Assembly (NCBI GenBank): GCA_945878545.1
Contig: CAMCTQ010000002.1
Coordinates: 1-27,063, forward strand
Origin: Rickettsia typhi
Lineage (GTDB): Bacteria > Pseudomonadota > Alphaproteobacteria > Rickettsiales > Rickettsiaceae
Length of the DNA stretch: 27,063 bases
Direction of reading: 5' to 3'
The notes under the pieces are model-generated. The model had not been told where the DNA came from, did no database searches, and saw nothing but the letters and a program-made list of their open reading frames with translations. Positions within the stretch are counted from its first letter, which is position 1. Each line of letters starts with the position of its first letter. A program made the translations under genes and the position numbers. Positions 6,917-14,564 of this stretch are shown here, piece by piece.

Positions 6917-8695
6917 ATGAGCAATATTACAGCAAAACAGGTGGCTTTTTATATTATTAATGCTGTCAAATCCTTTCCTTTGTCAATATTTAGCATGGTT
7001 ATGGCGGCGGTAATATGGGCAGTAGATCTGTCGCTTAGAGCATATTTATTAAAAGTTATTTTGAACCGTTTAGCCTCTAGTGAACAACATAATATTTTTG
7101 CTAATCTAATAGTACCTATTAGTTTCTATCTTGGATTATATCTTTTACTTTCTGTCTCATTTCGTCTTTATAATTATTTTGTTGAGATTAAAATGATTCC
7201 AGCAATGCGAGCAAAAATAGCTAATGATGCCTTAGAGCGACTGGTTGATAAAAGCCAAAATTTTTACCAGAATAATTTTTCAGGTAGTTTGACTAATAAA
7301 GTTAATGATTTAACAAGTGCTGTCCCAGCGATTGTGAGAATTGTGATTGATAGATTTTTTAGCCACGGATTAGCTTTAGGCATAGCCATTATTACTTTAT
7401 GGCAAGTAAATATTCATTTTGCTCTTGGTATGCTCGTATGGGCAGTAATTTTGATTACAGGGGCATGGATTTATTCAAAGCAGATAAGTGTGCTAGCTAC
7501 CAAATGGTCAGAATCTGCTTCAACTATTACTGGCAATCTCGTTGATGTTTTGTCAAATATTTTATCTGTACGATTATTTAGTGCTAAATCAGAGGAGAAA
7601 AAATCTTTAGATGGCGTGTTTCAAGACGCTGTTAAAGCTGAGCGACAACTAGAATGGGCATATCTTTGGATGTGGGTCTATATTTCAGCTTCTTCGCTGA
7701 TATTACAATCGTTCAATTTTTATTTTCTACTCAAAGGCAGAGAAGAAGGTTGGATTACTGTTGGAGATTTTGCTATCGTCCTACTTATTAATATTTCAAT
7801 TGCTGATTTTTTTTGGGAGCTAACAAAGGATTTTTCAGAATTTTCAAAGTTATTAGGGCGTATTACCCAAGGTCTGAAAGTGGTTTTAGACAAACCAGAA
7901 TTTCAAGATTCACCAGGGGCCTCTGAACTAAAAGTAACTAATGGTACTATTTCTTTTGACCGAGTATTATTTCATTACAAAGGAATCACACCTTTGTTCC
8001 ATAATAAATCAGTTATAATTGAAGCTGGGCAGAAAGTGGGTTTAGTAGGATATTCTGGCAGTGGCAAATCAACATTTGTGAATTTGATTTTAAGGCTCTA
8101 TGATGTGACTGACGGATCCATTCTTATTGATGGTCAAGATATTCGTGAATGTACTCAAGATAGTCTTCGCAAGAATATTGCGATGATTCCTCAAGATCCA
8201 TCGTTGTTTCATCGAACTCTTATGGATAATATTCGTTATGGGCGTGTCAGTGCTAGTGATGAAGAAGTTATTGAAGCAGCAAAACGCGCTCATGCCCATG
8301 ATTTTATCGAGAAATTGCCACAAGGCTATAATTCTTTAGTAGGTGAACGTGGGATTAAACTTTCTGGTGGTCAGCGCCAGAGAATCGCTATAGCAAGAGC
8401 TATTCTAAAAAATGCACCTATTTTAATTTTAGATGAGGCGACATCTGCTCTTGACTCTGTTGTTGAACGTGATATTCAGCAGAGTCTGTGGGAACTTATG
8501 CAGGGTAAAACAACAATAGTTATTGCTCATCGTCTATCAACACTTTTGCATATGGATCGTATTCTTGTATTTGAGCAAGGTAAAATTGTAGAAGATGGAC
8601 CCCATACACAGCTACTTACAAAAGGTGGTATGTACAAAACTCTTTGGGAAGCGCAAGTAGGCGGATTTTTACCAGATAAACTAATTAGGAATTAA
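6917..8695 (+). CDS. ABC exporter, fused permease/ATPase (MsbA/ABCB-like half transporter)
   Basis: 592 aa from the ATG at 6917. An N-terminal six-helix permease (first helix beginning ~residue 20) precedes one ATPase domain. Numbered from this start: Walker A GYSGSGKST 378-386, Q-loop Gln426, signature LSGGQ 482-486, Walker B ILILDEATSALD from 502, and switch His538 (AHRLST). It works as a homodimer or heterodimer in the inner membrane, and the substrate (lipid, peptide or drug) is not evident. The frame also opens from a TTG at 6815, adding 34 hydrophilic residues. I prefer ATG because it gives the usual family length and because TTGATA (6860-6865) and TATAAA (6884-6889), 18 bp apart, could be a promoter just upstream. 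Its stop is 1 nt before trpS. Confidence 0.92.
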   Translation: MSNITAKQVAFYIINAVKSFPLSIFSMVMAAVIWAVDLSLRAYLLKVILNRLASSEQHNIFANLIVPISFYLGLYLLLSVSFRLYNYFVEIKMIPAMRAKIANDALERLVDKSQNFYQNNFSGSLTNKVNDLTSAVPAIVRIVIDRFFSHGLALGIAIITLWQVNIHFALGMLVWAVILITGAWIYSKQISVLATKWSESASTITGNLVDVLSNILSVRLFSAKSEEKKSLDGVFQDAVKAERQLEWAYLWMWVYISASSLILQSFNFYFLLKGREEGWITVGDFAIVLLINISIADFFWELTKDFSEFSKLLGRITQGLKVVLDKPEFQDSPGASELKVTNGTISFDRVLFHYKGITPLFHNKSVIIEAGQKVGLVGYSGSGKSTFVNLILRLYDVTDGSILIDGQDIRECTQDSLRKNIAMIPQDPSLFHRTLMDNIRYGRVSASDEEVIEAAKRAHAHDFIEKLPQGYNSLVGERGIKLSGGQRQRIAIARAILKNAPILILDEATSALDSVVERDIQQSLWELMQGKTTIVIAHRLSTLLHMDRILVFEQGKIVEDGPHTQLLTKGGMYKTLWEAQVGGFLPDKLIRN

Positions 8696-8696
8696 T

Positions 8697-9689
8697 ATGA
8701 AAAAGAAAATTTTAACAGGTGATAGACCAACTGGTCGGATGCATTTGGGGCATTATGTTGGATCTTTGCAAAACAGAGTCAAATTGCAAAATGAATATGA
8801 TCAGTACGTGATGATTGCAGATGTTCAAGCCTTGACGGATAATTTTGAAAATCCGCAAAAAATCACAGAAAGTGTTTTTGAAGTTGCCAAGGATTATTTG
8901 AGTATTGGTATTGACCCTAACCTAACAACTATCTTTATCCAATCTCAAATTCCAGAAATTGCTGAGTTAACGGTTTATTATCTAAATCTGGTAACTCTTG
9001 GAAGGCTAGAGCGAAATCCTACTGTAAAATCTGAAATTCATCAAAAAGGTTATGATGACTCAATCCCAGCTGGATTTTTTTGTTATCCAGTTAGCCAAGC
9101 AGCAGATATAACTATTTTGCAAGCAGAATTGGTTCCAGTCGGGGATGATCAAGTCCCTATGATTGAGCAAACAAATGAAATTGTTAGACGGTTTAATAGG
9201 ATTTATAATACTAGTTGCCTTAAAGAGTGCAAAGCTATTTTGAGTAATACTCCAAGACTAGTTGGTATTGATGGCAAAGCTAAGGCCAGTAAATCTTTAG
9301 GAAATGCTATTTCTCTTTCAGATACACAAGAAGAAGTAAAACAGAAAATATTTCAGATGTTCACTGATCCTAATCATATCAAAATTACTGATCCTGGGTG
9401 TGTTGAGGGGAATGTAGTTTTTACTTATTTAGATATTTTTCATCATGATAAGGAAGAGGTAAAATCATTAAAAGCTCATTATGAGCGTGGTGGTCTTGGG
9501 GATGTAACAATAAAGAATATTTTAAATAATAGTATCCAAGATTTGCTCAAACCTATTCGTGCAAAAAGAGAGACTATTAATAGCAAAGATATTAAAGAAA
9601 TATTGCATCAGGGAACAAATAAAACTCATCAGTTAGCAAAGCTGACTATGGGGCAAGTAAGAGATGCTATAGGTGTTAAGTATTTTTAA
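8697..9689 (+). CDS. trpS: Tryptophanyl-tRNA synthetase, GDRPTG class (TrpRS II-like)
   Basis: 330-aa class I synthetase charging tRNA-Trp. The ATP-binding HIGH-type motif is in LTGDRPTGRMHLGHYVGS (6-23), and the KMSKS counterpart is KASKSLGNAI with Ala in place of Met. GYDDSIPAGFFCYPVSQAAD and VPVGDDQVPMIEQT form the tryptophan/ATP pocket. The GDRPTG opening, VQALTDNF and the later DPGCVEGNVVFTYLD match the Deinococcus TrpRS II group as I recall it. Canonical rickettsial TrpS opens with a G-V/M-Q/R-PTG pattern and no insert. Start is fixed by tight coupling to the ABC gene (1-nt gap). The GNAT/GrpB fusion follows 9 nt later, so four genes look like one operon. Confidence 0.93.
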   Translation: MKKKILTGDRPTGRMHLGHYVGSLQNRVKLQNEYDQYVMIADVQALTDNFENPQKITESVFEVAKDYLSIGIDPNLTTIFIQSQIPEIAELTVYYLNLVTLGRLERNPTVKSEIHQKGYDDSIPAGFFCYPVSQAADITILQAELVPVGDDQVPMIEQTNEIVRRFNRIYNTSCLKECKAILSNTPRLVGIDGKAKASKSLGNAISLSDTQEEVKQKIFQMFTDPNHIKITDPGCVEGNVVFTYLDIFHHDKEEVKSLKAHYERGGLGDVTIKNILNNSIQDLLKPIRAKRETINSKDIKEILHQGTNKTHQLAKLTMGQVRDAIGVKYF

Positions 9690-9698
9690 GGTGAGCTT

Positions 9699-11117
9699 AT
9701 GCTTAATGGTTTAGATAAATTTAGCAAAAAAATAAAAATCGAACATTGCTTGGCACCAAGCAATGACGGCATTGAGTTTTTAACGAAGCAGATTAATCAC
9801 GAAACGTCAGAGATGGGATCAGCTTATCCTTTTGCTTTCTTTGCTCGAAATGAAGCTAGTGAAATAATAGCTGGTTGTAATGGCAGCGTGGTCTTTGGTA
9901 GCATTTATACAGATCAATTATGGGTGCATCCAGACTGGCGCAAAAATAATCTTGGTCGAAAGTTGATGGAGCATGTTCATGATTATGGTCGTGAAATAGG
10001 TTGTAAGATAGCTACAGTTGCAACAATGAGTTTTCAAAATAGCCGAGAGTTTTATGAAAAACTTGGGTATAAAGTTGATTTTGAACGCAGTGGTTATGTC
10101 AATAACTCTTCTTGTCTGTTCTTGCGGATGGAACTCAATAATGGCAGAACAAGAATCATACAACTTGCCTCTTATAACCATGATTGGCCAAGGATGTTTG
10201 AGGCGGAATCTATCAAAATCAAAGAAGCTTTTGGGGATGATTGCATCGCAGTGCATCACGTTGGCTCAACTTCGGTACCTGGGCTTGCTGCAAAGCCAAA
10301 AATAGATATTATTGTAGTTGTAAAGCCTTTTACACCACTACAACAATGGTCCGCTATAAGCATGAAGAATGTTTTTACAAAATTAGGTTATACTTACAAG
10401 GGAGAGTGGAATATACCTTTTAAATATGGGTTTACAAAGAGGGGCGATGTTGATGTTAACCTTCATGCGTATGAAGAAGGGCATCCAGAAATCGAACTAA
10501 CCCTTCTGTTCAGAGATTATTTACGAGAGAATGATGATGTGTGCAATGAATATGCCACTCTTAAAGAAAATATTTTAAGAGACCCCTTATCCTCAGAGAA
10601 AAGTAATTCCATATTTCCAACCTATACTTTAAGAAAAAATGATTTCATACTGAAGGTTTTAAAGAAAAGTGGATTTAATCGTTTAAGACTTGTAAAATGT
10701 ACCCATTATTCTGAAATAGAAGCTGCTAAAAAATTCCGTCAAAAATATTTTTTTGATAACGTGCCTATAGATGATCCATATCTCTGGACATTCAATCATC
10801 CAGAGCATGTTCATTTTGTTTTTTATCAAGGTATTAAGATTATAGGTTATGCTCATATTCAGCTGTGGCCAAATGCAAGAGTAGCCATGCGAATTATTGT
10901 GATCGATGCAGAGAAAAGAAATCAAGGATTTGGTAGACAGTTTTTGCAGTTAATTGAAAAATGGCTGAAAAACCAGGATTATCAAACTATTCACACTGAA
11001 TCTTCTCCTGCTGCTCTGCAGTTTTATGAAAAAAACGGATATTGTAATATGCCGTTTAATAACCCAGATGATGACCCAAGCGATCCTTGTGATATACCAA
11101 TGGGAAAAAATTTATGA
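9699..11117 (+). CDS. Three-domain fusion: GNAT - GrpB/UPF0157 - GNAT
   Basis: 472 aa. Residues ~12-147 are a GNAT acetyltransferase (WVHPDWRKNNLGRKLMEHV, with the acetyl-CoA loop at 81-87, and NSREFYEKLGY). Residues ~152-325 are a GrpB/UPF0157 domain, a nucleotidyltransferase-fold family, recognised by HHVGSTSVPGLAAKPKIDI (186-204) and DVNLHAYEEG. Residues ~328-472 are a second GNAT domain (EKRNQGFGRQFL 405-416, AALQFYEKNGY). GrpB-GNAT fusions are known in other bacteria; the extra N-terminal GNAT makes this a triple fusion. Biochemical function is unknown. The strong ribosome-binding site TAAGGTGAG overlaps the trpS stop, and the 3' end overlaps the next gene by 4 nt (ATGA). Confidence 0.88.
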   Translation: MLNGLDKFSKKIKIEHCLAPSNDGIEFLTKQINHETSEMGSAYPFAFFARNEASEIIAGCNGSVVFGSIYTDQLWVHPDWRKNNLGRKLMEHVHDYGREIGCKIATVATMSFQNSREFYEKLGYKVDFERSGYVNNSSCLFLRMELNNGRTRIIQLASYNHDWPRMFEAESIKIKEAFGDDCIAVHHVGSTSVPGLAAKPKIDIIVVVKPFTPLQQWSAISMKNVFTKLGYTYKGEWNIPFKYGFTKRGDVDVNLHAYEEGHPEIELTLLFRDYLRENDDVCNEYATLKENILRDPLSSEKSNSIFPTYTLRKNDFILKVLKKSGFNRLRLVKCTHYSEIEAAKKFRQKYFFDNVPIDDPYLWTFNHPEHVHFVFYQGIKIIGYAHIQLWPNARVAMRIIVIDAEKRNQGFGRQFLQLIEKWLKNQDYQTIHTESSPAALQFYEKNGYCNMPFNNPDDDPSDPCDIPMGKNL

Positions 11118-11623
11118 ACAGTGCTGAAGTTAATAATATTATAAAAATAATAGCTACTACTCCGTTATACGTTTGGGCAATATTAGCCTATCTATTATTC
11201 GTCGGAATTAAGGCAATGCGCAATCATATTGTTTACTTGCCGAAGTTTTTTATTATTCCAGCAGTGTTAATAGGGTTAAAATATAAAGTCTTTTTTTCTG
11301 AGAATAATATGATTTATATAGGTTTTATGCTTTTAGGTTTATCAGTAGGATTTATAACAGCACAAAAAACCGTTATAAAAATTTTTAGAGAATTGAAATC
11401 TATAGAATTACCTGGGAATTATTCAACGATTGTTATTTTGACTACATTCTTTTTGATAAAGTATCTTTTTGGCTATCTTGAGGCAACAAACTCTGAATTA
11501 ATAAATCCATATTTATACATTGAAAATTCAATAAGTGGAATGTTAGTTGGATATTTCTTAGGAAGGTCGGTTTGTTATATTTATCGGTTTTATAAAACTA
11601 TATACTCCAAACATACCTCTTAA
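11114..11623 (+). CDS. DUF6622-like integral membrane protein
   Basis: 169 aa with four or five hydrophobic helices: roughly residues 14-33, 42-60, 66-84, 101-120 and 135-158. The opening TPLYVWAILAYLLFVGIKAMR, then LPKFFIIPAVLIGLK, resembles the family I know as DUF6622, whose function is not established. Translation is coupled to the fusion gene by an ATGA overlap, and it ends the ABC-trpS-GNAT/GrpB operon. It may serve with the ABC exporter at the membrane, but that is only inferred from position. Confidence 0.8.
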   Translation: MNSAEVNNIIKIIATTPLYVWAILAYLLFVGIKAMRNHIVYLPKFFIIPAVLIGLKYKVFFSENNMIYIGFMLLGLSVGFITAQKTVIKIFRELKSIELPGNYSTIVILTTFFLIKYLFGYLEATNSELINPYLYIENSISGMLVGYFLGRSVCYIYRFYKTIYSKHTS

Positions 11624-11650
11624 ATCAGGCTGCATAAATCATCTTGATTT
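11622..11650 (+). terminator. Weak candidate terminator hairpin
   Basis: AAATCAGG (11622-11629) pairs with CTTGATTT (11643-11650) with one G-U pair, around a 13-nt loop. The 3' arm runs into only four T. It lies at the operon end, before the independent gene at 11721. The position is right, the hairpin is weak. Confidence 0.3.
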
Positions 11651-11720
11651 TCTACTAATAATATATCAGACTGGTGAATAGTATTACGAAAAATCTAATT
11701 TTTAAATAAAGAGGTAGTAA

Positions 11721-13331
11721 ATGCCTATAGATTATAACGAGTTTGATGTTGGAAATGCCGTTAATAGTGGTGGAGTTACTGGTAGTAAACGTGTAAAGAT
11801 GGGCGGTAAGAATTATCAGTTAAAACCATCTATTAAGGATAATACTTTTGGACGTCGTCTTAAAGCCGGCGGAACTGATAGAGAGAATTATGGTGAGGTG
11901 ATATCAGCCAAAATAGCTAGACGAATTCTCATTACTGATAGTTTTGAAGCGGCTCCAGATGTTAGATTGGTATATGATAAAGATAGGAAAAGAACCCCTG
12001 TAGCTTCAAAATATTTAGAAGGAGAACAAGTCAGGACTCTTGATGCTTTCATTCAAGAGAAAGGAGAGATTGTACTGACTGGTAAAAAACACATAAAGTT
12101 TGTGGATGGGAGCAAAAAGGGAGGAGCTGATCCTCTTCATAGAGAATACGATATTAGTGGAAAAGAAAATGCAGAGTTGCGTAAGGATATATCCCGTGGA
12201 ATAGTTGGTTCTATAATAACAGGAGATCATGATATTAATCCTGGTAATTTTATTGTAGTTACTCAAGGTGGAAAAGATCGAGTGGCAAGAATAGATTTTG
12301 GTCATGCTTTTAATGATTTGCTGAACACTTCTAAGGCATTTGGTGGCCAGGTAAGAAATAAGGATAATCAGGTTTTAGATTTTTTTAATAGGGAGAATGT
12401 TGCTGGTCTTCCTAAAGCGCAATCTAAACTATGGCGCGATTATCCTGGAATGATTCCAACGCAGGAAATGGCAGATGCTCTTAAAGAGGTATCGCAATCA
12501 ACAGGATTAAAACAAGGAGTAGCTGATGCAAGGGCAGAGTTTACCGAGCTACTTTACACAATGGAAGCAAACAAAGATAAGAGTGGAATTAAGCACTTAA
12601 AAGAATCTTTAAATGCAATAAGTAGTAACATAAGTGGAGTTAAACTTGATCCAAAATTAACTCCTGAGCAGACGATAGCTGCTGCTTTTTCTAATATAGA
12701 AAGATTTTCTCAACAAAATCAAAATCAAATGCAAGATGTAGGCAAGCTTATGCAAATGCAGGTTGATATTGATAAAATAATAGAGGGCAAGAAGAAAGGT
12801 GTGCAGCCATCTCAGGAGCAAATTGATCAAATAAAGGCTACTTATGCAGAGTTAAGTAAGTCAAAAGGAATAGCGCAAAAGGGTGGTAAGTTAGAGTGGG
12901 TAAAAACAGATGCTAAAAAGCATGCTCATAAAGGAGATTTAGAAAGTTATATTAAGCAGCGTGGAGAAGAACTAGGTCTTAATAAGGAAAATAGCAAAGA
13001 ATTAGCTCATGCTAATTTCCAATTACCAAAAAAACCTAGTTTCTTTGAAAGGATTTTCGGTAGCACGCAAGAGGTGCCGGTAAAATCAGAAACAGTTAGT
13101 ATTACAAAAAAACCTCAAATTCAAGCAATAGCTAAGCACTCTCCTAAACAAGACAAAGAATCTCCGCATTTTAATATTGGAGAATTATCTAAAGTAGATA
13201 AAGCCAAGATTGAAGGTATTAAAGATAAATTAATGCATAATCGAGATCAGGGAGTAGAAAAAATACAGATGGGAAGGCAAAGATCTAACGCAATAACAAA
13301 AAGACCAGAGAAAGTTGCTATGGAAATATAG
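11721..13331 (+). CDS. Phosphoinositide-kinase-like protein, candidate secreted effector (Risk1/LepB-type)
   Basis: 536 aa, no signal peptide or membrane helix. The N-terminal half has a kinase-fold layout: GGKNYQLKP with Lys35, a helix ENYGEVISAKIARRIL with Glu59, the catalytic-loop candidate GDHDINPGN (168-176), and VARIDFGHAFND with Asp192 and the DFGH signature (192-195). GDxxxxN plus IDFGH is the pattern of PI3/PI4 kinases rather than of Ser/Thr kinases. The C-terminal half is helical, Gln/Lys-rich and ends in a disordered basic tail. Rickettsia Risk1 and Legionella LepB are phosphoinositide-kinase effectors with comparable motifs, and length and layout recall Risk1, but I could not align them. 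A strong ribosome-binding site (AAAGAGGTAG) precedes the ATG. A secreted lipid kinase altering host endosomes is the inference. A HipA-like protein kinase is the main alternative. Confidence 0.75.
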   Translation: MPIDYNEFDVGNAVNSGGVTGSKRVKMGGKNYQLKPSIKDNTFGRRLKAGGTDRENYGEVISAKIARRILITDSFEAAPDVRLVYDKDRKRTPVASKYLEGEQVRTLDAFIQEKGEIVLTGKKHIKFVDGSKKGGADPLHREYDISGKENAELRKDISRGIVGSIITGDHDINPGNFIVVTQGGKDRVARIDFGHAFNDLLNTSKAFGGQVRNKDNQVLDFFNRENVAGLPKAQSKLWRDYPGMIPTQEMADALKEVSQSTGLKQGVADARAEFTELLYTMEANKDKSGIKHLKESLNAISSNISGVKLDPKLTPEQTIAAAFSNIERFSQQNQNQMQDVGKLMQMQVDIDKIIEGKKKGVQPSQEQIDQIKATYAELSKSKGIAQKGGKLEWVKTDAKKHAHKGDLESYIKQRGEELGLNKENSKELAHANFQLPKKPSFFERIFGSTQEVPVKSETVSITKKPQIQAIAKHSPKQDKESPHFNIGELSKVDKAKIEGIKDKLMHNRDQGVEKIQMGRQRSNAITKRPEKVAMEI

Positions 13332-13454
13332 ATATAAAACTGAATCCTCACACTTTTCTGCGAAAGGCTCAGGATAACGATCTGTTTACTCAATTAGCCA
13401 TTTTCAACCAGGGTAGTAACAGATACAGATTTGCAGATGGAGGTCGCAATAGAG

Positions 13455-14211
13455 CTAATTTTTTGCTATAAAATTAAAATAAGTATTCGTGTATGGTTCG
13501 TTCTCTAAAGTATAATGCCACCACTCTTCTTGGTAATCTTTAAAGCCATGTTTTTTCATAGTTGTTCTAAGTAATTCACGATTTTGGGTATGTTCATTAT
13601 TTATTAGATTACTTCCGTGCTGAGATACTGGGTGGAATAAATCAAAGCTTGATCCCATATCAATAGTATTATCATCTAAAAAAAATATGGTTTCTCTATT
13701 TTTCAATATTCGTTTAGTTGGAGCTATAGGCTTCAGAGTTTTGACGGTCTCTATAAGTGTTAAGTCAAAAGTGCTGCCACGACTATGGCTCGATTGCTCA
13801 GCGACGTATCCAAGTTTAAAAACATCTTTTTTATCAATAGTAGGGTAATAATATTCTTTAGTTATTTGGTCATTGATGTCATTGCTCCATCTTTTAAATT
13901 CATCAACAGCTTCTTGAGGCCTATAACCATCATATATGACAAGTTTGTAACCATTTTTTCTAAAGTCGTCATTAGCTTGTTTTAATTTTAATGCAGCTTC
14001 CTTTGTACAGACAATTCTAGGGGTTTTATAGCCAATGACTTGTCTAGCTAAGAAATTTTGATTGCCGTAATAACGGGAATTTTCTATTATCGCTGGATCA
14101 TATCAGTTAAAAACACAAAACCTTCAGGTAATGTCGATTTTAAGGTTAATCCAGTAGTCATTAGTACCATAGCAATAAATCCGATTTTTTCATGATAGGT
14201 AATTTTTTCAT
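13455..14211 (-). pseudogene. Frameshifted D-Ala-D-Ala dipeptidase (VanX/DdpX, peptidase M15D)
   Basis: Read right to left. The ATG at 14209-14211 has a good ribosome-binding site (AGAGAAG). A short lysine start then shifts frame at an A6 run near 14185-14190. The next frame reads a hydrophobic signal-like stretch and LPEGFVFLTD. A second shift near 14100-14105, with TGA at 14103-14105, moves to the frame holding YDPAIIENSRYYG. From there the VanX core is uninterrupted to 13455: GYKTPRIVCTKEAA, IYDGYRPQEAVDEF, zinc ligands in SSHSRGSTFDLTL (near 13765-13800), MGSSFDLF, and EWWHYTLENEPY with the catalytic Glu and last His ligand. The enzyme would cleave D-Ala-D-Ala in the periplasm. All catalytic residues survive, but no ordinary start remains in the core frame except an internal TTG at 13706, so the gene is probably recently broken, or two sequencing errors exist. 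Confidence 0.8.
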
Positions 14212-14564
14212 AATTCTTCTCTTTTTAATTTATTAGTCATTTATGAAACTTTATTTCTTCATAGCTTCGTTAAATAATATATGATGTAAACTATAGATAT
14301 GTAGATCCTCTTTAGTTTACAACTTTAAGTCTAGAGAATATTATATAACTAAGTCAACATCTATTTTTATAGAAAAATTAAAGTTTATACCAGGAACTCA
14401 TTGTGGGTTGCAATTTTTAGCAAAGGAGACCAGAAATTCACTATACCAATATCTACCACACTTTTAAGTTCTGGGTTAAGCACGGATGTTTTGACAATAT
14501 TTTTTGAACCCTCTCAAAGGCTTTTATATTCATAAAGGAAATTTTTTAATTTGACAAATTTACA
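14212..14564. other. 353-bp stretch without a recognisable gene
   Basis: Lies between the CaaX protease gene end and the broken dipeptidase start. It contains a 9-bp inverted repeat, TGTAAACTA (14285-14293) and TAGTTTACA (14313-14321), with a 19-nt loop and no T-run. On the minus strand, from about 14510 to 14388, an open stretch of ~41 codons ends in LKIATHNEFLV, with a stop just upstream. It could be a gene remnant or chance. Nothing else is supportable. Confidence 0.45.

Noticed and set aside
13785..13985. 66-codon plus-strand frame
   Set aside because: Antisense to the VanX core, whose conserved motifs show the coding strand is minus.
14388..14510. Protein-like 41-codon stretch on the minus strand
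   Set aside because: No start codon with signal, a stop immediately upstream, and no recognisable family; possible remnant but not supportable as a gene.
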